Notes under the pieces: generated by a model
Database searches by the model: none
What the model saw: only the letters and a program-made list of their open reading frames with translations
What the model was told of the DNA's origin: nothing
Translations under genes and position numbers: made by a program
Assembly (NCBI RefSeq): GCF_016863295.1
Contig: NZ_BOOP01000034.1
Location: 62,001 to 126,000 of the forward strand
Direction of reading: 5' to 3'
Source: Planotetraspora phitsanulokensis
GTDB lineage: Bacteria > Actinomycetota > Actinomycetes > Streptosporangiales > Streptosporangiaceae
DNA: 64,000 nt
In this document: positions 60,417 through 64,000 of the stretch, in pieces
Layout: each line of letters begins with the position of its first letter
Numbering within the stretch: position 1 is the first letter of the stretch

Positions 60417-61568
60417 TCAGGAGCCGTAGATGTGCACCAGTTCGGCGTCAGGGCTGTGCATGAGGGGGTTGTAGTGCTCGCCGAACAGCTTGGCCACCAG
60501 TTCGCCGCGACTGCTGACGTCCACCTTGGCGAAGATCGACTTGAGATGGTCGCGCACTGTGTGGGGAGACAGATGGAGCCGTTTGGCGATCTCCGTCGTG
60601 CTGTGCCCGCGAGCCACCCGCTCGGTCACCTCACGCTCGCGTGGCGTCAGCGAGTACGCCTCCACGATGATGGGGACGATCTGCCCCGAGGTCGCCGGCT
60701 CGATCACCACCGTGACCGGGCCCGGCTGCCGCCGCCGGTCGTACAACACCGAGGCGTGGATGCTGAACCAGCGTCCGCTGTCGCCGCGGAGCCGTACGAC
60801 GGCGGGACCGGACTCCCGTTCGGCGGCGACGGCCCGTGCGCGGGCCACCACCGAGTAGATGGCCGCCGTCCACAGCGAGTTCGAGGGCGCGGTCCAAGGG
60901 GAGCCGCACAGCTCGCCGAACCAGCGCTCCGCGTGCGCGTCGGCGAAGGTGACCCGGTCGTCGTCGTCGAACAAGGCGGTTCCCGGCGGCTCGGCGGCCT
61001 CGCCCGACTTTTCGCGGTCGTTGGTGACGGCGAGGCCGGCCAGGCTCATCGCGACCTCGGGGGCCAAGCGGGCGATGTGCCGTAGGTCGCGCTCGTCGAA
61101 GGGCGGGCGGTCGGCGAAGCGGAACAGGTCCACCACGCCCCAGGCGCCGCCGCCGATGCGGAAGGCCGCACGCATGTTGTCGGCGTAGCCCTGCGGACGC
61201 ATGAATTCCTGGTAGCGGACACTACGGCCGAGACTTCCGCCGGTGGCCTGGCGGAGCGTGCCCGCGGCGTGCGCGGAGCGCGCCACGTCGCGGAACGTGA
61301 GCACGTCCTCGGTGCGGTATTCACGATGCCAGTAGGACTCGCAGTGCACCGGCTCGATGTTCTCCGCCCGGATCGGCGTGGTCGGCAACACGGTCGCCGG
61401 ATCGGTGCCGAACCACGCCGCCGCGTCGTAGGGCACCAGTCGGCGCAGTCTGCGCGCGGCCGCCTCGAAAACCTCGACCCCCGTGCCCGCGGCCATGTAC
61501 CCAGGCGCGGACGTCCCCCCGATCCTGTCCACGCCTCCATGCTGCCAGGTGGTTCCCGTGCGGTGCAT
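60417..61568 (-). CDS. LuxR-type helix-turn-helix transcriptional regulator with GAF-like sensor
   Basis: The protein is at most 383 residues. The start is unsure: ATG 61568 has AGGG right against it, and GTG 61532 and ATG 61496 are alternatives. The N-terminal half (about 30-185) resembles a GAF sensor (FEAAARRLRRLVPYDAAAWF, FRIGGGAWGVVDLFR). The middle (about 200-310) is PAS-like (WFSIHASVLYD). The C-terminus is a clear LuxR helix-turn-helix: LTPREREVTERVARGHSTTEIAKRL and HLSPHTVRDHLKSIFAKVDV. It lies upstream of the AfsR-like gene on the same strand, and divergent to a flavin oxidase that it may control. Confidence 0.88.
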   Translation of the reverse strand: MHRTGTTWQHGGVDRIGGTSAPGYMAAGTGVEVFEAAARRLRRLVPYDAAAWFGTDPATVLPTTPIRAENIEPVHCESYWHREYRTEDVLTFRDVARSAHAAGTLRQATGGSLGRSVRYQEFMRPQGYADNMRAAFRIGGGAWGVVDLFRFADRPPFDERDLRHIARLAPEVAMSLAGLAVTNDREKSGEAAEPPGTALFDDDDRVTFADAHAERWFGELCGSPWTAPSNSLWTAAIYSVVARARAVAAERESGPAVVRLRGDSGRWFSIHASVLYDRRRQPGPVTVVIEPATSGQIVPIIVEAYSLTPREREVTERVARGHSTTEIAKRLHLSPHTVRDHLKSIFAKVDVSSRGELVAKLFGEHYNPLMHSPDAELVHIYGS

Positions 61569-61684
61569 CCCTCATTTGCGGGGGATGGCGAAGCGGACAA
61601 ACCCCTACGCGTGGGATGGGATCGGATCATGTCCTCCGGCACCGTCGATCGGGACGATTGACCCGATCTGGAAGGACTCTCACG

Positions 61685-63070
61685 GTGCCTGTCACCTCTC
61701 CCGACGACTTGGTGTACCTGACCTCGCTCTTGGACGGCGCGCTGATCCTGCCCGGCGATCCGGGCTGGGACGCGGCGCGGTCCGCCTGGCAGCTGGCCGT
61801 GGACCAACGCCCGGCCGCGGTGGTGCGGGCCAGGTCCAGCGCCGACGTGGCCGCCACGCTGGAGGCAGCCCAGGCGTACGGCCTGCGCGTCGCCCCACAG
61901 GGCACCGGGCACAACGCCGCCCCGCTCGGCCCGCTGAACGACACGATCCTGCTGCGCACGTCCGAGATGTCGACGGTGCACATCGACGCCGGCCGGCGGC
62001 GGGCGCGCGTGGGCGCCGGCGTGGTGTGGGCGGATGTCAACACGGCGGCCGCCAAGCACGGGTTGGCCGGCCTCAGCGGCACCGCGGCCGACGTCGGCGT
62101 GGTGGGCTACACCCTCGGCGGCGGCCTGTCGTGGTTCGCCCGCTCGCACGGGCTGGCCGCCAACCACGTCACCGCCGCCACAGTTGTGACCGCCGACGGC
62201 CGGATCCTGCACGTGGACGCCGAACACGAGCCCGAGCTGTTCTGGGCGATCCGCGGCGGCGGGGGCGGTTTCTGCGTGATCACCGAGCTCGAGTTCGACT
62301 TGTTCCCCATCACCGAGGTGCACGCCGGGGCGATGTACTGGCCCCTGGAACAGGCCTGGGCCGTGCTGACGCGCTGGCGCGACTGGACGGCGACCGTACC
62401 CGACACGGTCACCTCGCTTGGCCGGCTCCTCCGCTTCCCCCCGCTGGAGGAGATCCCGCAGCCGTTCCGCGGCCGCGACCTCGTGGCCGTCGAAGCCGTG
62501 GCGCAGCTCGACCGGCACGCCACCGACGAGCTGCTCGCACCGCTGCGCGAGCTCGCTCCGGAGATCGACACCTTCGCGCCGACCCCGGTCACCGACCTGC
62601 ACATGCTCCATCTCGACCCGCCCGGCCCGACCCCGGCGACCGGGGACGGGTTCCAGGTCACCGGACTGCCCGACGACGCCTTGGCCGCGCTGCTGGCGGT
62701 GGCCGGCCCCGGCAACGACGTCCCTCTGCTGACGGTCGAGGCGCGGCACCTCGGCGGCGCCCTCGCCCCGGAGGCGCGTCAGGGTGGTGCGGTGTCCTCG
62801 TTGAACGCCGCCTTCGGCCTGTTCTCGGGCGGCATCACGGTCGACGCCGGCTCCGCCGCCGCCGTCCACGCCGCTCTCGACGCCCTTTCCGCGGCCATGA
62901 CGCCTTGGCGGGCGTCCACCTCGTACCGCAACTTCACCGAACGGCGCGCCGACGGGCTCGCCTTCGAACCCGCGCACGTGCACCGCAGGCTGCAGGAGGT
63001 CAAGGAGACCTACGACCCGCTGGACGTCATCCGGGCCAATCACCCGGTCCTGCCCTCCCGCTCAGCGTGA
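61685..63070 (+). CDS. FAD-binding oxidoreductase, berberine-bridge-enzyme-like
   Basis: The protein has 461 residues from the GTG at 61685, which has GGAAGGA nine bases upstream; the frame is open to 61616. The PCMH-type FAD domain shows VVRARSSADVAATLEAA, PQGTGHNAAPLG (the His is the usual 8-alpha FAD attachment site), and VGYTLGGGLSWFARSHGLAANHV. The second cysteinyl attachment site of bicovalent enzymes is not evident, since GLSGTAADVGVV has no Cys. The C-terminus YDPLDVIRANHPV is the BBE end. Members oxidise alcohols, sugars or alkaloid-like compounds with oxygen. It is followed by a methyltransferase gene after 12 bases, probably one operon of small-molecule tailoring. Confidence 0.92.
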   Translation: MPVTSPDDLVYLTSLLDGALILPGDPGWDAARSAWQLAVDQRPAAVVRARSSADVAATLEAAQAYGLRVAPQGTGHNAAPLGPLNDTILLRTSEMSTVHIDAGRRRARVGAGVVWADVNTAAAKHGLAGLSGTAADVGVVGYTLGGGLSWFARSHGLAANHVTAATVVTADGRILHVDAEHEPELFWAIRGGGGGFCVITELEFDLFPITEVHAGAMYWPLEQAWAVLTRWRDWTATVPDTVTSLGRLLRFPPLEEIPQPFRGRDLVAVEAVAQLDRHATDELLAPLRELAPEIDTFAPTPVTDLHMLHLDPPGPTPATGDGFQVTGLPDDALAALLAVAGPGNDVPLLTVEARHLGGALAPEARQGGAVSSLNAAFGLFSGGITVDAGSAAAVHAALDALSAAMTPWRASTSYRNFTERRADGLAFEPAHVHRRLQEVKETYDPLDVIRANHPVLPSRSA

Positions 63071-63082
63071 AGCGGAGCGGGA

Positions 63083-63811
63083 ATGACGCATCATCAGGTG
63101 ACCCAGGAGGAATGGCTCGCCGGGCGCGAAGGCGACTGGACGGAGCAGAGGTCGAAGGTCACCTACCCGTCGAGGGCGCAGGTCCTCGAGCTCGCGGTCG
63201 CGCTGGCACGGCCGATCCCCGGCCACATCATCGAGTTCGGCACTTGGAAGGGCTACTCGACCAGGGTCATCAGGGATGAGCTCTACCGGTCGCGGTTATG
63301 GGATCCGTCTCAGTGGAAGAAGCGGATTTACGCCTGTGACTCATTCGAGGGACTGCCGGAGTCTTATGAGCACCTGTCGGCCGGTACATTCGCCACCCCG
63401 GTTCCCCGGCTCCGCGGTGTCCGGATCGTCAAGGGTTTCTTCGAGGACTCCCTCACGCCCGAGCTCGCCGCCGAAGTCGGCCGGGTCAGCTTCGCTCACC
63501 TCGACGCGGACCTGGAGTCGGCGACCACGTGCGCGCTCGACTGGCTGACGCCGCTGCTGGGCGGGGGCAGCCTGCTGTTGTTCGACGAGTTCTTCGGCGA
63601 GGACCCGGCCGAGTGCCGGGCCTTCGTCGACTGGACCAAGCGCACGGGCATCCGCACGACGCTTGTCGCGGTCTTCGGCAGGGAGCCGAGCGGCAAGGGG
63701 GAGACGACGGACCGGAGGGCCCTGTTCCAGGTGATCGGCGACGAGCGGCATTCCAAGGCGCTGCCGCTGCTCCCCGTCCGGCTCCGCCGCAAGCTCGCCT
63801 CGACCTGGTGA
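63083..63811 (+). CDS. TylF/MycF-like class I SAM-dependent methyltransferase
   Basis: The protein has 242 residues. ATG 63083 has GGAGCGGGA upstream and lies 12 bases after the oxidase stop, so the two are co-transcribed. IIEFGTWKGYSTRVI is the SAM motif I; KRIYACDSFEGLPES, RIVKGFFEDSL, FAHLDADLESATTCALDWL and SLLLFDEFFG match the TylF (macrocin O-methyltransferase) family, in which the Asp residues bind Mg. Members methylate sugar hydroxyls in macrolide and related pathways. The substrate is unknown. The gene ends before a strong intrinsic terminator. Confidence 0.92.
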   Translation: MTHHQVTQEEWLAGREGDWTEQRSKVTYPSRAQVLELAVALARPIPGHIIEFGTWKGYSTRVIRDELYRSRLWDPSQWKKRIYACDSFEGLPESYEHLSAGTFATPVPRLRGVRIVKGFFEDSLTPELAAEVGRVSFAHLDADLESATTCALDWLTPLLGGGSLLLFDEFFGEDPAECRAFVDWTKRTGIRTTLVAVFGREPSGKGETTDRRALFQVIGDERHSKALPLLPVRLRRKLASTW

Positions 63812-63840
63812 CGTACGGCTTCGCATCCCAGAAATGATCA

Positions 63841-63883
63841 ACGGTGCCTGACCAGCGGCTTCGCCGCGGTCAGGCACCGTTTC
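63841..63883 (+). terminator. Strong extended intrinsic terminator
   Basis: ACGGTGCCTGACC and GGTCAGGCACCGT form a perfect 13-bp stem. Inside it, after one unpaired A, GCGGC and GCCGC extend the helix to a TTC loop; TTTC follows. It ends the oxidase-methyltransferase unit 30 bases after the stop. Confidence 0.85.
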
Positions 63884-64000
63884 TCGAGGTCGAGCGGAGA
63901 TCGTGGGTGTGCCACGCCCTGCCACTTCCCTGACCGTTCTCTGGACGGTCATCAGGTCTACACCGTCCAAGCACGCGAGTCGGCCATGATCACCCGCGTT
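63884..64000. other. Window end, no gene seen
   Basis: The last 117 bases contain no supported gene. A lone GGTCTACACCG at 63955-63965 resembles the boxes near 37.8-37.95 kb with one change. Confidence 0.4.

Noticed and set aside
61046-63043. A 665-codon minus-strand frame across the LuxR and BBE-like genes
   Set aside because: Both real genes here have strong family motifs in other frames; this frame is low-complexity.

Overview
The DNA is very GC-rich, with G/C-biased third codon positions and purine-rich Shine-Dalgarno sites. Its gene families (MmyB-type XRE regulators, AfsR/SARP regulator, DHA2 exporters with TetR partners, TylF-like methyltransferase, Tat-exported glycosidases, ROK- and LacI-controlled sugar importers without their own ATPase) are those of a soil actinomycete, plausibly of the Streptosporangiales. 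The genus cannot be fixed from this window. No rRNA, tRNA, CRISPR array or complete insertion sequence is visible.

Region 1 (1-8.3 kb): the tail of a MerR regulator, then one 2534-residue protein without signal peptide, built from LamG (concanavalin-like) domains. One LamG domain appears to be split by two complete LamG domains inserted in its loops. Region 2 (8.2-21.2 kb) is a run of stress, detoxification and efflux genes, mostly regulator-target pairs: MmyB regulator/SDR, catalase, DHA2 exporter/TetR, aldehyde dehydrogenase, a GFA zinc protein, DHA1 exporter/MmyB regulator, epoxide hydrolase and a second SDR.

Region 3 (21.2-37.4 kb) is a secreted glycan-degradation locus. On the minus strand are a 1578-residue (alpha/alpha)6-type glycosidase, a GH43-like enzyme, and a WxL-like/DUF916-like surface pair. 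On the plus strand is a Tat-exported GH127/GH146-type beta-L-arabinofuranosidase whose catalytic domain is interrupted by a LamG domain. On the minus strand is a GH18 chitinase. Between them lie wrecked remains of a sugar ABC transporter (binding protein fused to permease) and its LacI repressor. LacI-type operators survive in front of the arabinofuranosidase.

Region 4 (37.4-41.2 kb): a non-coding stretch with three copies of a GGTCTATACCG box, a transposase scrap, a small membrane protein, and a membrane-anchored VWA protein with a partner. Region 5 (41.3-55.9 kb) is an intact sugar-uptake locus. A ROK repressor is divergent to a LacI-like sensor that lacks a DNA-binding domain, followed by a binding protein, two permeases, a GH2 beta-mannosidase and a 2205-residue protein joining a GH141-like beta-helix to a GH95-like domain. 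Regions 3 and 5 together suggest attack on a complex glycan containing L-arabinofuranose, L-fucose or L-galactose, and mannose. Region 6 (56-64 kb): a TIGR00027-type methyltransferase, a catalase-like protein lacking the distal His, an AfsR-like regulator, a LuxR regulator, a BBE-like flavin oxidase and a TylF-like methyltransferase ending at a strong terminator.
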